Positions 44,386 through 53,388 of a stretch of 64,000 bases of DNA are shown one piece after another. Numbering within the stretch: position 1 is the first letter of the stretch; the number at the start of each line of letters is the position of its first letter. The DNA is taken from contig NZ_SDID01000002.1 in NCBI RefSeq assembly GCF_009192995.1, positions 124,001 through 188,000 on the forward strand. The letters are read 5' to 3'. A program made the position numbers and the translations under genes. Origin of the DNA: Sulfurimonas indica. Lineage in GTDB: Bacteria; Campylobacterota; Campylobacteria; Campylobacterales; Sulfurimonadaceae. Under the pieces are notes generated by a model. It was not told where the DNA came from. It did no database searches and saw nothing but the letters and a program-made list of their open reading frames with translations.

Positions 44386-45431
44386 TAAAAGATCTCTCCA
44401 TATTCATTTTGAGCCTGTTCAAAGTCACTCATGCGTCCAATATCGAGCCAGTACTCATGAATAGGAAAAGAGATAGATTTGAGCTTATCTTGAATGATAT
44501 CATTAAAGAGTGTTGGCATATCATAAAACTCATTTTTTGGAATATATTCAAAAACCTGTGGAGAGAGTACATAGATACCGGCATTGACAAAAAACTTGTG
44601 TACAGGTTTCTCTTTGATGGAGATGATCTTACTTCCGTCTGTTTCAATGACACCATAAGGTACTTGATAATCATATTCTCGAACACACATTGTTGCTACT
44701 GAGTGCTCCATCATATGAAAGTCAAGTAGATGCTCGAAGTTGACATTTGTAAGCAGATCAGCATTCATCACAAAAAATGGTTCTTGTGGTCTCTCTTGCA
44801 TAAGTGAAAGTGCCCCTGCTGTACCTAAGCGTTTTGATTCCTCGATATATTCAATATTTACGCCAAGACTTGCACCATCACCAAAATACTCTTTTATCAT
44901 TTCTGCTTTATAGTTGACACTGATAGTAATATTTACAAATCCATACTTTGCAAAATTTTCTATAATGGTCTCTAAAATAGGTTTGTTTCCAACCTTTAAT
45001 AGTGGTTTTGGTACATCCTGCGTGAGGGGATGGAGTCTTGTACCGAGGCCTCCTGCCATTAGGATGACACGATTGCTTTTTGCATTTGTTTTTAAGAGGT
45101 TTGAGAGCTCTTCTATCTTGACAAGTCTTCCTTCATCATCAACGATGGGAATTTGATAGATTTGTTTACGAATGGCTTTTTGGACAATGAGCTCTTTTGA
45201 GTCATTGATATTTGCCAAAGTTGGCTCTTTAAAGTAAAGTCCTTCTATGCTAGAGTCAAGAGTAAGACCATTTAAGAGTCCACGACGGATATCGCCATCG
45301 GTCAGTGTTCCTACAACTTTTTCATCTTCATCAAGTACGATGGCAATACGCATAGCACCTTTGTCTATTACCTCCAAAGCCTCTTTAATGCTAGAGTTTT
45401 TTCTTAGTAAGATATTTGTATAATTATTCAT
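44385..45431 (-). CDS. ptmE: CBS-nucleotidyltransferase PtmE-like (sugar-1-phosphate activation for legionaminate)
   Basis: A 348-residue fusion of two CBS repeats (about 1-115; KVVGTLTDGDIRRGLLNG) and a nucleotidyltransferase domain (about 120-345) opening VILMAGGLGTRLHPLT with PKPLLKVGNKPI. The same architecture is PtmE of Campylobacter, which makes GDP-glucosamine at the start of the legionaminic acid route. It overlaps legG by 8 bases. The CBS domains may give allosteric control by a nucleotide. Substrate is inferred from context. Confidence 0.8.
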   Translation of the reverse strand: MNNYTNILLRKNSSIKEALEVIDKGAMRIAIVLDEDEKVVGTLTDGDIRRGLLNGLTLDSSIEGLYFKEPTLANINDSKELIVQKAIRKQIYQIPIVDDEGRLVKIEELSNLLKTNAKSNRVILMAGGLGTRLHPLTQDVPKPLLKVGNKPILETIIENFAKYGFVNITISVNYKAEMIKEYFGDGASLGVNIEYIEESKRLGTAGALSLMQERPQEPFFVMNADLLTNVNFEHLLDFHMMEHSVATMCVREYDYQVPYGVIETDGSKIISIKEKPVHKFFVNAGIYVLSPQVFEYIPKNEFYDMPTLFNDIIQDKLKSISFPIHEYWLDIGRMSDFEQAQNEYGEIF

Positions 45432-46590
45432 TACAGTCCTTTATGGTATGAAATTTTTTGATTAAAAGATCTTGCAGGGAAACACTTTTTAAAACCTCTA
45501 TAATTTGCTGTGATGTCTCATGGGAAGATTCATAGGGATTTATGTTGTGTTGCAGTTTTTCTTGCAGAGTTGGTGTATATATCTGTGCTATTGCTTTTTG
45601 AATACTTTGTTTATCAATAGAAACATTGATAACAGATACTGCCTGGAGTCGTCCCTCTTGACGCTTACCAATATTGATAGTTGGTTTTTGAAAACTAGGT
45701 ACTTCCAAAATACCACTTGAGCTGTTTCCTATAACTCCGTCAACATATTGTATGGCACTAAAATATCGAAGTTGCCCGAGTGATGTGAAAACAATAGCAT
45801 TGGTATGTTCACTGATAAATGTATCTATCATAGAGTTGATGATAGTACCTCCTGTGTCGGCATTTGCTTTGGTGAAAATAAGGAGTGTATCATCAAGGTC
45901 TTCAAGTGCATCTAGAAGCTCTTGAAACTGTTCTTTTGGAGAGAGCGCAGCGAGTGTTTCTGGATGGTAGGTTATAAGTAGATTTTTTTCTTTGAGTTTT
46001 ATACCTATGGACTCTTCAAATTCTTCTCTGTTTAGAAGTTTGAGTTTTTTAATATTTTCAATACCAAGTGCCCCGATATTGTGTACTCTCCAAGGTTCTT
46101 CACCCATTTGTAAGACTCTTTTTTTATACTCCTGTGTCGCAGTAAAGTGAAGATGTGACAGTTTTGTAATTGCGTGACGAAGAGCATCGTCCATTGCTCC
46201 TTGTGTTACTTCCCCTCCATGAATATGTGCTATTGGAATGTGCAGTATTGTAGCTGTTGCAGCGACACTAAGCATCTCATATCTATCTCCTAAGATAACA
46301 ACTATATCAGATTTTAGTTCTGTAAGTGTTTGTGTAAGCTCTGTTTGCAGTTTGGCCATTGCCAAAGAGTTACTTTGTGGTCTGTTTTCCTCAAGGGGAA
46401 GAGGTATTTTTGCACTGATAGTGAAACACTTTTCTATCTCTTCATAAGTGTTGCCAAAACTTTGAGAGAGATGAGCCCCAGTTACTATGAGTTGTAGTTC
46501 TAAATTTGCATCAGCATCAACTTTTTTAATCAGAGGCTTTAGCAATCCATACTCTGCGCGCGTTGCAGTAACGAGGGCTATCTTTCTCAT
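45424..46590 (-). CDS. legG: Hydrolysing NDP-sugar 2-epimerase LegG (NeuC-like)
   Basis: A 388-residue UDP-GlcNAc 2-epimerase-family enzyme: VTATRAEYGLLKPLIKK, VILGDRYEMLSVAATA, IAHIHGGEVTQGAMDDALRH and VIGNSSSGILEVPSF are hallmarks of the hydrolysing NeuC/LegG/PseG-type branch. In the legionaminic acid route it releases the NDP and inverts C2 to give 2,4-diacetamido-2,4,6-trideoxymannose. It overlaps legI by 4 bases and ptmE by 8. NeuC (sialic acid) is an alternative reading, but the neighbouring dehydratase and aminotransferase argue for LegG. Confidence 0.85.
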   Translation of the reverse strand: MRKIALVTATRAEYGLLKPLIKKVDADANLELQLIVTGAHLSQSFGNTYEEIEKCFTISAKIPLPLEENRPQSNSLAMAKLQTELTQTLTELKSDIVVILGDRYEMLSVAATATILHIPIAHIHGGEVTQGAMDDALRHAITKLSHLHFTATQEYKKRVLQMGEEPWRVHNIGALGIENIKKLKLLNREEFEESIGIKLKEKNLLITYHPETLAALSPKEQFQELLDALEDLDDTLLIFTKANADTGGTIINSMIDTFISEHTNAIVFTSLGQLRYFSAIQYVDGVIGNSSSGILEVPSFQKPTINIGKRQEGRLQAVSVINVSIDKQSIQKAIAQIYTPTLQEKLQHNINPYESSHETSQQIIEVLKSVSLQDLLIKKFHTIKDCNE

Positions 46591-47585
46591 ATCATATCAT
46601 CTTTGGCATAATTTTTTTGTGCGATACTTCCTAGAATCTCATCCCACTTCATAGGGCTGATTCCACTACCGGGGCGTTTGACATCAAGATTGTCTTCGCG
46701 GAGAACTTCCCCTTCTTTAATCTCTTTTGCCGCAACGATACTTTTACGTGCTACTGTGATATTTGGTGTTTCACTAGGAGATGGTTTTTTCTCAGAAGAA
46801 CCAAGTGCTTTTTCGATATTACGGATGGAGTGTACCATTGCTTTGAGCTCATCTGGTTCTAAAGAGGCTTTATGATCAGGACCAGGCAGTGTACGTGAGA
46901 GGGTAAAGTGTTTTTCTATTACACTTGCTCCCATTGCAACAGCTGCTATAGGGACCTCGATGCCTAGGGTATGGTCGCTGTAGCCAACGGCTACGTCAAG
47001 CTCTTTTTCAATACTGAGCATTGCCCGCAGGTTTACATCTTCCATAGGTGTTGGGTACATTGTATTTGCATGTAATATGGTAATATTTTCTTTTTTTGTT
47101 CCGTTGCAAAGAAGAACATGAAAAGCATCTTTTACTTCTTGCATTGTTGCCATTCCTGTTGAGAGGACTACTTTTTTATCAAGCCTAGCAATAGCACGCA
47201 AGTAGGGCAGGTTAGTGATTTCACCACTTGGAATTTTAAAAATTTCTAAATCCAAATCATTTAAAAGTTCTATGCTTTCTAAGTCAAAAGGCGTGGAGAG
47301 AAACATGATGCTCTTGCTTTGACAATACTCTATAAGCTCTTGATGTACTGCAGTATCGAGTTCAAGTTTTTTAAGCATCTCAAACTGTGAGTCATCCTCT
47401 TCTTGCATGTTTTTTTGCTGATAGGCTGCTTTTTTAGCACTTTTGCTGACAAGTTTCTCAGCTTTAAATGTTTGAAACTTTACTGCATTCGCACCGGCAT
47501 CACTGGCTACATCGATAAGTTGTTTAGCAAGTTCTATACTGCCGTTATGATTTACACCAGCTTCAGCAATGATAAAAACACTCAT
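46587..47585 (-). CDS. legI: N,N'-diacetyllegionaminic acid synthase (NeuB-like)
   Basis: A 332-residue NeuB-family synthase that condenses PEP with a 6-deoxy-diacetamido-mannose. The TIM-barrel part has IIAEAGVNHNGSIELAKQL, NAVKFQTFKAEKL, FKIPSGEITNLPYL, GYSDHTLGIEVPIAAVAMGA and VIEKHFTLSRTLPGPDHKAS; the C-terminal SAF (antifreeze-like) domain ends DNLDVKRPGSGISP. All are diagnostic of the NeuB/LegI/PseI family. LegI is preferred because of the adjacent legG, legB and legC. Overlaps legH and legG by 4 bases each. Confidence 0.87.
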   Translation of the reverse strand: MSVFIIAEAGVNHNGSIELAKQLIDVASDAGANAVKFQTFKAEKLVSKSAKKAAYQQKNMQEEDDSQFEMLKKLELDTAVHQELIEYCQSKSIMFLSTPFDLESIELLNDLDLEIFKIPSGEITNLPYLRAIARLDKKVVLSTGMATMQEVKDAFHVLLCNGTKKENITILHANTMYPTPMEDVNLRAMLSIEKELDVAVGYSDHTLGIEVPIAAVAMGASVIEKHFTLSRTLPGPDHKASLEPDELKAMVHSIRNIEKALGSSEKKPSPSETPNITVARKSIVAAKEIKEGEVLREDNLDVKRPGSGISPMKWDEILGSIAQKNYAKDDMI

Positions 47586-48154
47586 TTTACAAGACTCCCG
47601 GCTTTTATAAATCCTTCCAAAATGATTCCCTGTTTTGTAGTTACACCACTCCCGACAAAGCTATTGGCTTTTACAAGGACATTACCATTAAGTACGGAAG
47701 CTGTTGATATATGACAATTATCTTCTACTATAGTGTCATGCTCTAGAAGTGTTTTAGAATTGATGATGCAGTTTTTTCCAACTTCTGCACCTGCATTTAC
47801 AAGGGCGTGATGCATAACAACTGTCCCTTCACCAATTGTTGCATGTTCTGAACAATAGGCAAGAGGAGAGATGATTGTTGGAATAGTAAAATCAAGGGCT
47901 TTGAGCTTTTCAAAAAGTTTGATGCGAACAGAGTTTGACTTTATATGTCCAATAGTGATGAAAGCGTACTTATAACGCTTGCGTAACTCCTCCAAATCAT
48001 CATCACAGCCGATTAGCGGGTAGTTTAAAACAGCTTGAGATTCTCCTGTAAATTTTTCAATAATACCGGCTATCTTAAAGCGTTTTTCCTGTTCTATGAC
48101 ATCAATGACACTTTTGCAGTGTCCACCACCACCAATAAGTAGAATCTCTTTCAT
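47582..48154 (-). CDS. legH: Sugar O/N-acetyltransferase LegH (NeuD-like, left-handed beta helix)
   Basis: A 190-residue acetyltransferase with a short N-terminal Rossmann part (KEILLIGGGGHCKSVIDVIE) and C-terminal hexapeptide repeats (HATIGEGTVVMHHALVNAGA; NSFVGSGVTTKQGIILEG). This is the PglD/NeuD/LegH type that N-acetylates the C4 amino group formed by LegC. It starts within one base of the legC stop and overlaps legI by 4. Confidence 0.83.
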   Translation of the reverse strand: MKEILLIGGGGHCKSVIDVIEQEKRFKIAGIIEKFTGESQAVLNYPLIGCDDDLEELRKRYKYAFITIGHIKSNSVRIKLFEKLKALDFTIPTIISPLAYCSEHATIGEGTVVMHHALVNAGAEVGKNCIINSKTLLEHDTIVEDNCHISTASVLNGNVLVKANSFVGSGVTTKQGIILEGFIKAGSLVK

Positions 48155-49293
48155 TATAATCTTACTCCACTTGGGATATTTACTATTTTTTCTTGTAACT
48201 CTTTAGAATTTTTCAGTCCATCGTTATAGCATTCGTGGAACATAGTAAGTTCACTCAAAAGCTTCCATACTGGACGACTCATAACTCCATGTTTATTGCT
48301 AAATTCCAAAAAAACATCTCTCTGTTTTTGATTCTCAAAAGAGATGGCATTGAGCCAATAGTTGCTTTGTGCTTCTTGTGGCTCTTGAATGAATGCTATA
48401 TCGTCAAAATTTTCAAAAAACTTTTTATACTCTTCTGCCAAGGCTCTTTTATCAGCTAAAAATCTCTCAAGCTGTTCCATCTGGGCGACAAGAAGTGCTG
48501 CATTGATATTTGGCATACGGTAGTTAAAGCCTATCTCATCGTGTATGTATTCCCATTGATGAGGTACCTTTGCTGTTGTCGTGATATGTTTTAAATGTTT
48601 TGCCAATGCTTCATCATCTGTTACAATCACACCGCCTCCGCCTGAAGTGATGATTTTATTACCGTTAAAACTAAAAACACCCATTTTCCCAAAGGTCCCC
48701 GTATGTTTGTTTTTATAAAAACTTCCCAGGCTTTCAGCACTGTCTTCAATCAGTGTGATACGCCATGCTTTACACAGAGAGGCTATAGTATCAATTTCGC
48801 AAGGGTGTCCAAATGTATGCATCGGTACACAGGCTTTAATTGTTTTGCCACTTTTTTTGTTTTTGCACTGACCATTTTGGATAACACAATATTCTTCTAA
48901 AAAAGTTTGCAGTGCTTTGACACTCAAGCCTAAAGTAGTTTTATCTACATCTAAAAAAACAGGCTCTGCACCGCAGTAACTGATAGCGTTACTTGTTGCT
49001 ATAAAACTCAAAGCCTGCGTGAGGACTTCATCTCCCTGCGTTACTCCTGCAAGCTTTAAAGCTGCATGGAGGGCAGATGTGCCATTAACACAGGCAATAG
49101 CATATTTACTGCCAACATAATCGGCAAACTCCTCTTCAAAACGTGTGACAAATTTGCCGACAGAAGAGACAAAAGTAGAGTCTATACATTCATTGAGGTA
49201 TCTCTTTTCATTACCTAAAAAACGAGGTTCATGGAGAGGGATAAATGCTTCTGTGTTATAGAGTTTATGAATAAAGTCAGTAATTTCTTGCAT
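48154..49293 (-). CDS. legC: PLP-dependent NDP-4-keto-6-deoxysugar aminotransferase LegC
   Basis: A 379-residue DegT/DnrJ/EryC1 aminotransferase. Landmarks: CVNGTSALHAALKLAGV (PLP phosphate binding), FLDVDKTTLGLSVKAL, LIEDSAESLGSFYKNKHTGT (the Asp that contacts the pyridine N) and the catalytic Lys in FSFNGNKIITSGGGGVI. The motif NYRMPNINAALLVAQME follows. It converts the LegB 4-keto product to the 4-amino sugar. The gene shares one base with legB and with legH. Confidence 0.87.
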   Translation of the reverse strand: MQEITDFIHKLYNTEAFIPLHEPRFLGNEKRYLNECIDSTFVSSVGKFVTRFEEEFADYVGSKYAIACVNGTSALHAALKLAGVTQGDEVLTQALSFIATSNAISYCGAEPVFLDVDKTTLGLSVKALQTFLEEYCVIQNGQCKNKKSGKTIKACVPMHTFGHPCEIDTIASLCKAWRITLIEDSAESLGSFYKNKHTGTFGKMGVFSFNGNKIITSGGGGVIVTDDEALAKHLKHITTTAKVPHQWEYIHDEIGFNYRMPNINAALLVAQMEQLERFLADKRALAEEYKKFFENFDDIAFIQEPQEAQSNYWLNAISFENQKQRDVFLEFSNKHGVMSRPVWKLLSELTMFHECYNDGLKNSKELQEKIVNIPSGVRL

Positions 49294-50480
49294 TACATCT
49301 TTCCGTCCAAATATTTTTTCTTATCTTCATATTCAAAATTTGGTAGAAGTTTGAAAAACTCTGCAACGATTGCTTCTTTGCTCCACGTGTGTTGTGTTTG
49401 CATTTTTTCAAGTTCACTTTCAAAATCTTGAAGTTTTTCTGCATCAAAATCAAGCTCATTTTTGATAATACCAAGATTGTTAAATCGTTCCATATCAAGA
49501 GTCTCATTGTCAGTAAAGAACTCTTCAAAATCCTTTTCGCCTGTTGTATCACTTTTTGTAAAAAGACAGGGCCATTTTCCTTTTTGAGGTAATGTTTTTG
49601 CAAGCTCTCTGGCTTCATCTTCACTTTTACACAAATAAGGTTCATACCCTTTTTCTTTGAGGTATTTTACAGCGATATCCGAAAAAGATATCAAGTGGAG
49701 GGCTTCACTGAGTTTTGGAAAAAAGATATCTCTGTTTTGGCCAAAAAGTGCACTCATCAAGCAAAGTTCACCACTCTCTTTTGGTGTGACAAAATAGCGT
49801 TTTACATCGTTTGGTGCGACAATAGGTTGTTTTTTTTCAAGCCGCATATTAAAGCTGTGAAGCAAGGAACCATCACTAAAAGCGACATTGGCAAAACGAG
49901 CCATAGAAACTTCGATATCAAGCGAGTTTCGATGGACAAACATCTCCATTATCCGCTTGCTTGCTCCCATCATATTGACAGGATTTGCTGCCTTGTCTGT
50001 TGAGACACAAAAGTATTTTTTTACACCTTTGCCACTTGCTTGCTTGAGAGTTTTGTCAGTATTGAAGATATTGACCTCACACATACGCATCAGCGTGTAA
50101 GGGTCTTTTTCACTGCGGACATGTTTGAGTGCCGAGAGATTTAAAATATAGTCATATTTCCCATCATTTTCAAAAAAAGCATCATATATTTGGCTGCCGA
50201 TATCGAGTGCAAAAGTGGCAAATTCTCCATCGATGTAGCCGTAAGAGCTGCGAACATCTCGAACAAGTTCAGCAAGATTGTTTTCAGCAATATCAACAAC
50301 ATGAAGTTTCTTTGGATTACGAGAAAATATCTCTTTAACAACGGCACTACCAATGCTTCCAGCACCTCCAAGAACTAAAAAGCGGGAATTGCTTACAATG
50401 GTGCTGAGCTCTTTGTCATAGAGAGTAATATCATCATTAAAGAGTTCTTTTTCTCTACCGATTAGGTGCAGTATGCTCAC
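49293..50480 (-). CDS. legB: NDP-GlcNAc 4,6-dehydratase LegB (CapD/Polysacc_synt_2 type)
   Basis: A 395-residue extended SDR. VLGGAGSIGSAVVKEIF is the NAD-binding turn and VSTDKAANPVNMMGASKRIM is the CapD/FlaA1/PseB-type active site (Met replacing Tyr, with Lys). About 45 residues precede the NAD-binding fold and about 70 charged residues follow the catalytic domain. It removes water to give the 4-keto-6-deoxy sugar. The start is GTG 50480 with AAAGG seven bases upstream. First gene of the run; divergent from fliD with 143 bases between. Confidence 0.8.
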   Translation of the reverse strand: MSILHLIGREKELFNDDITLYDKELSTIVSNSRFLVLGGAGSIGSAVVKEIFSRNPKKLHVVDIAENNLAELVRDVRSSYGYIDGEFATFALDIGSQIYDAFFENDGKYDYILNLSALKHVRSEKDPYTLMRMCEVNIFNTDKTLKQASGKGVKKYFCVSTDKAANPVNMMGASKRIMEMFVHRNSLDIEVSMARFANVAFSDGSLLHSFNMRLEKKQPIVAPNDVKRYFVTPKESGELCLMSALFGQNRDIFFPKLSEALHLISFSDIAVKYLKEKGYEPYLCKSEDEARELAKTLPQKGKWPCLFTKSDTTGEKDFEEFFTDNETLDMERFNNLGIIKNELDFDAEKLQDFESELEKMQTQHTWSKEAIVAEFFKLLPNFEYEDKKKYLDGKM

Positions 50481-50548
50481 AGGAATACCTTTGTTGTATT
50501 TGTTTGATTTAGAAAGAATCTAGCAAGTTTAATACCATATTAAATAAT

Positions 50549-50575
50549 TAAATATATCTAGAATTTTGCCGATAA
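50549..50575 (+). promoter_or_regulatory. Sigma28 (FliA) promoter of fliD
   Basis: TAAA (50549-50552), exactly 15 bases, then GCCGATAA (50568-50575): a textbook sigma28 promoter. About 49 bases before the fliD ATG. Confidence 0.85.
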
Positions 50576-50623
50576 TATTGTCATTAAATAATAAAGACAA
50601 GGTTTTTATTCAAAGGATTGAAA

Positions 50624-51994
50624 ATGGCAATAAGTTCACTAGGCCTTGGATCAGGTGTTTTAACGCAAGATGTTTTAGATCAATTACGACAAGCAGATGA
50701 AGCTGCAAGAATAACACCTATTGATTTAGAAATTGCGGCGGCAAATGATGAAAAAGCTGCATTGAGCGTTCTTGATGCAAAAATGACAAATTTAGTAGAT
50801 AATATTTATGCTTTAAAATCACCAACACTCTATGATGAGCGAACTGTAGCTGTCGATGGTACATCAGTTGAAATGACAGCGAGTGCAAACAGTGATATTG
50901 GTGAATTTACACTTGATGTTACACAGCTTGCTACAAAACAGATAGAAGAGTCAGGTTCTTTTACTGCTTCTACTGACACGATAGCAACAGCTGCAGGAAG
51001 TCTGAACCTTAATATTGATGGACAAGATTTTACGATAGACTATACAGATACAACAACTTTAGAGGATTTGAAAAAATCTATCAATGATATTGCCGGTGAT
51101 AAAGTGAATGCTACTATTGTACAGGTTGCAAGTGGTGATTATCGACTCTTTTTAAGTTCTGTAGATACTGGAACTACACAAGATATTACTATTACAGATA
51201 ATTCTGGAAATCTTTCAGGTACACAATTGACAAATGATTTAACAGCTGTCCAGACAGGTGTTGATGCTCAGTTTACCTATAATGGACAGGCAATTACACG
51301 CACTTCTAATAATATAACTGATCTCATTACAGGTTACGATATTACACTTAAAAGTTTAGGAACTTCTACTGTGAAAGTCGAGCAAAACCGTGATGCTATC
51401 ATGGAAAAAATCGATAATTTTGTCACAAAATATAATGATGCGATGAAAGAGTTAGAGTCACTCACAAAAAACAGTACAGATGCCCAAGAGAGAGGGATTT
51501 TTGCCTCAGACAGTACAATCAGAGGTCTGCAAAGAGCATTGAGAATGGCTATGGATGAGATAGGTGGTGGAGTTGCTACTATTTATGACTATGGATTTGA
51601 TATTGCAAAAGATGGTACGTTAAGTATTGATAAGGATGTTTTAAATCAAAAACTTGATGAGAACGCAGCCAATGTAGAGGTGTTTTTTACCGGTGGTAAT
51701 TTTGACAATGGAGATGGTACGACAACAGCTATTGATGGAGCATTTGCGGAGCTCTATACACAAGTAGATGCCTATACTGGTTTTAATAAAACACTTGATA
51801 GTTTTCAAACAGATTTAAATGACAGAATCTCTACACTTGAAGAGCGTAGACTGGATGCAATCGAGAGATTGGATAACAGATATGAAACCTTGGTAAAACA
51901 GTGGGGTGCGTATGATGCACTGATTGCTCGTTTGAATAACTCTGCTAATGCATTTATCCAAATGGTAAATACACAAAATACGCAAGATAATTAA
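50624..51994 (+). CDS. fliD: Flagellar filament cap protein FliD
   Basis: A 456-residue hook-associated protein 2. The N-terminal SSLGLGSGVLTQDVLDQLRQ and ALKSPTLYDERTV, the FliD-type beta domain (IATAAGSLNLNIDGQDFTID; TTLEDLKKSINDIAG) and the C-terminal coiled coil (RISTLEERRLDAIERLDNRY; LNNSANAFIQMV) match FliD. The cap chaperones flagellin folding at the filament tip. ATG 50624 has AAAGGA at the right spacing; the TTG two codons earlier is rejected. Under a sigma28 promoter and followed by fliS. Confidence 0.95.
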   Translation: MAISSLGLGSGVLTQDVLDQLRQADEAARITPIDLEIAAANDEKAALSVLDAKMTNLVDNIYALKSPTLYDERTVAVDGTSVEMTASANSDIGEFTLDVTQLATKQIEESGSFTASTDTIATAAGSLNLNIDGQDFTIDYTDTTTLEDLKKSINDIAGDKVNATIVQVASGDYRLFLSSVDTGTTQDITITDNSGNLSGTQLTNDLTAVQTGVDAQFTYNGQAITRTSNNITDLITGYDITLKSLGTSTVKVEQNRDAIMEKIDNFVTKYNDAMKELESLTKNSTDAQERGIFASDSTIRGLQRALRMAMDEIGGGVATIYDYGFDIAKDGTLSIDKDVLNQKLDENAANVEVFFTGGNFDNGDGTTTAIDGAFAELYTQVDAYTGFNKTLDSFQTDLNDRISTLEERRLDAIERLDNRYETLVKQWGAYDALIARLNNSANAFIQMVNTQNTQDN

Positions 51995-52053
51995 GGTTTT
52001 CGAGGAAAAGGCCGATGTAATTGGCATCGAGAAAAGATAAAAAAGGATTTAAG

Positions 52054-52425
52054 ATGTATGCTAATGTTGCACATAATATTTATAATGAAAATCATGTTTC
52101 AGTTGAGTCTCCGGCAAAGTTAATTGAGATGTTATATGAGGGTGTTTTACGGTTTAATGCTCAAGCAAAAAAAGCGATAAAAGATAAAGATATTGAAAAG
52201 AAAGTTTATTGGTTAAATCGCTCGATCGCTATTGTGAATGAATTACGTTCTATTCTTGACTTTAAAGGTGGTGATATTGCTCTTTATTTAGATGGTTTGT
52301 ATGAATACCAACTTGAGTTGCTCTTTGATGCAATGTTAGAAGATGAAAGTAAAAAACTAGATGAGTGTACAAATGTTTTTAAAGGCTTATTAGAAGCGTG
52401 GCGAGAGACAACAAATGTGGCTTAA
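52054..52425 (+). CDS. fliS: Flagellin chaperone FliS
   Basis: A 123-residue helical protein: YNENHVSVESPAKLIEMLYE, FNAQAKKAIKDKDIEKKVYW and ELRSILDFKGGDIALYLDGL are FliS signatures. FliS binds the flagellin C-terminus and delivers it to the export gate. ATG 52054 follows AAAAAAGGATTTAAG; an upstream in-frame TTG at 52021 is unlikely. It overlaps the next small gene by 11 bases. Confidence 0.95.
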   Translation: MYANVAHNIYNENHVSVESPAKLIEMLYEGVLRFNAQAKKAIKDKDIEKKVYWLNRSIAIVNELRSILDFKGGDIALYLDGLYEYQLELLFDAMLEDESKKLDECTNVFKGLLEAWRETTNVA

Positions 52426-52669
52426 TCAACTCAAAGTTGCTATTGCAACAGAAGATTTTTCCCTATTAGAGAGTTTATTAGTAGATCTTCCCCACTTGAG
52501 TGATACAAAAGAGATAGAGAGCGCATTAATTCTTTTTGCTCAAGCAAAAGAGTTACTTGAAGCTAAAAAAGATGAAACAAAAGCCTCTATGCAACAGATC
52601 AAAAAAAATATAAACTTTTTAAAGTCGGGTGTTGCCGACGCTCCTGCAAAGTTTGACATTAGCTCTTAG
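52415..52669 (+). CDS. FliT-like small helical protein
   Basis: An 84-residue, all-helical, soluble protein (NQLKVAIATEDFSLLESLLV; ALILFAQAKELLEAKKDET) located directly after fliS, in the position of the FliD chaperone FliT. Sequence identity to FliT cannot be judged by eye. Its ATG lies within the fliS end (11-base overlap), and its own end overlaps the convergent SDR gene by 11 bases. Confidence 0.65.
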   Translation: MWLNQLKVAIATEDFSLLESLLVDLPHLSDTKEIESALILFAQAKELLEAKKDETKASMQQIKKNINFLKSGVADAPAKFDISS

Positions 52670-53357
52670 GTTTTTTCTTTATTCCAAACTGCAAACTTCT
52701 TATCGTATATTCACTTACAACTGCGCCTTTTCGCATAGTGAGGATATGTTCCACTGCATCGGCGATATCACTCGCAAGTAGTTTTTCATTCTCCTCTTCA
52801 CTGACATTAAAACGTAGCTCGTCATAAAAGTTTGATTCTGTCATATCTGGATTGATGTTTGTGATGCTCAGTTCACTTTTTCTTGTCTCTTCAAAGAGCG
52901 CATCTCCAAAGGCTTTCAGACCTGCTTTTGTTGCAGAGTAAAGTGCTGCAAACTTACTTGCACGTAAGGCTTCTATAGAATTGATATTGATAAGGTACCC
53001 GCCACTTTTTTTTAAAGATCGTAGAGTGGCATGTGTGAGCAGCATAGGAGCTGTAAGGTTAAGATGGGTCATCTGTTCTATGATTTTTGAGCTCTGTTCT
53101 TCATGTGGTTCAAATCTTCCAAAACCTGCAGCATTGATCAGTATATGAGTATCCTCTTTTTGTAAAATATTGCAGAGCTCTTGCGTTGCGTGAGGTTGGC
53201 TTAAGTCTGCTTGTACTGCCTGAAAGTTTTGATGAGAAAATGCTTCATAGGTGATTGTACGACTGATACCGATTACAGAGTACCCCATTGTAAGGAGTCT
53301 CTGTGTGATAGCTTTGCCAATCCCACTGCTTGCTCCCGTAACGACTGCTTTTTGCAA
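52659..53357 (-). CDS. Short-chain dehydrogenase/reductase
   Basis: A 232-residue classical SDR: AVVTGASSGIGKAITQRL (TGxxxGxG cofactor turn), LINAAGFGRF (NNAG-like), the catalytic Ser in YLININSIEALRAS and YSATKAGLKAFG with the YxxxK pair. Substrate is unknown. The start is TTG 53357 with GAGGAG seven bases upstream. It is divergent from the HAD gene by only 31 bases. Confidence 0.9.
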   Translation of the reverse strand: MQKAVVTGASSGIGKAITQRLLTMGYSVIGISRTITYEAFSHQNFQAVQADLSQPHATQELCNILQKEDTHILINAAGFGRFEPHEEQSSKIIEQMTHLNLTAPMLLTHATLRSLKKSGGYLININSIEALRASKFAALYSATKAGLKAFGDALFEETRKSELSITNINPDMTESNFYDELRFNVSEEENEKLLASDIADAVEHILTMRKGAVVSEYTIRSLQFGIKKKPKS

Positions 53358-53376
53358 TTTTTGCTCCTCTTTTTGC

Positions 53377-53382
53377 TATACT
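53377..53382 (+). promoter_or_regulatory. -10 box abutting the HAD gene start (possible leaderless mRNA)
   Basis: TATACT in TTTTGCTATACTACATTC ends six bases before ATG 53389, with no ribosome site in between. Transcription would begin at or beside the start codon. Confidence 0.4.
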
Positions 53383-53388
53383 ACATTC

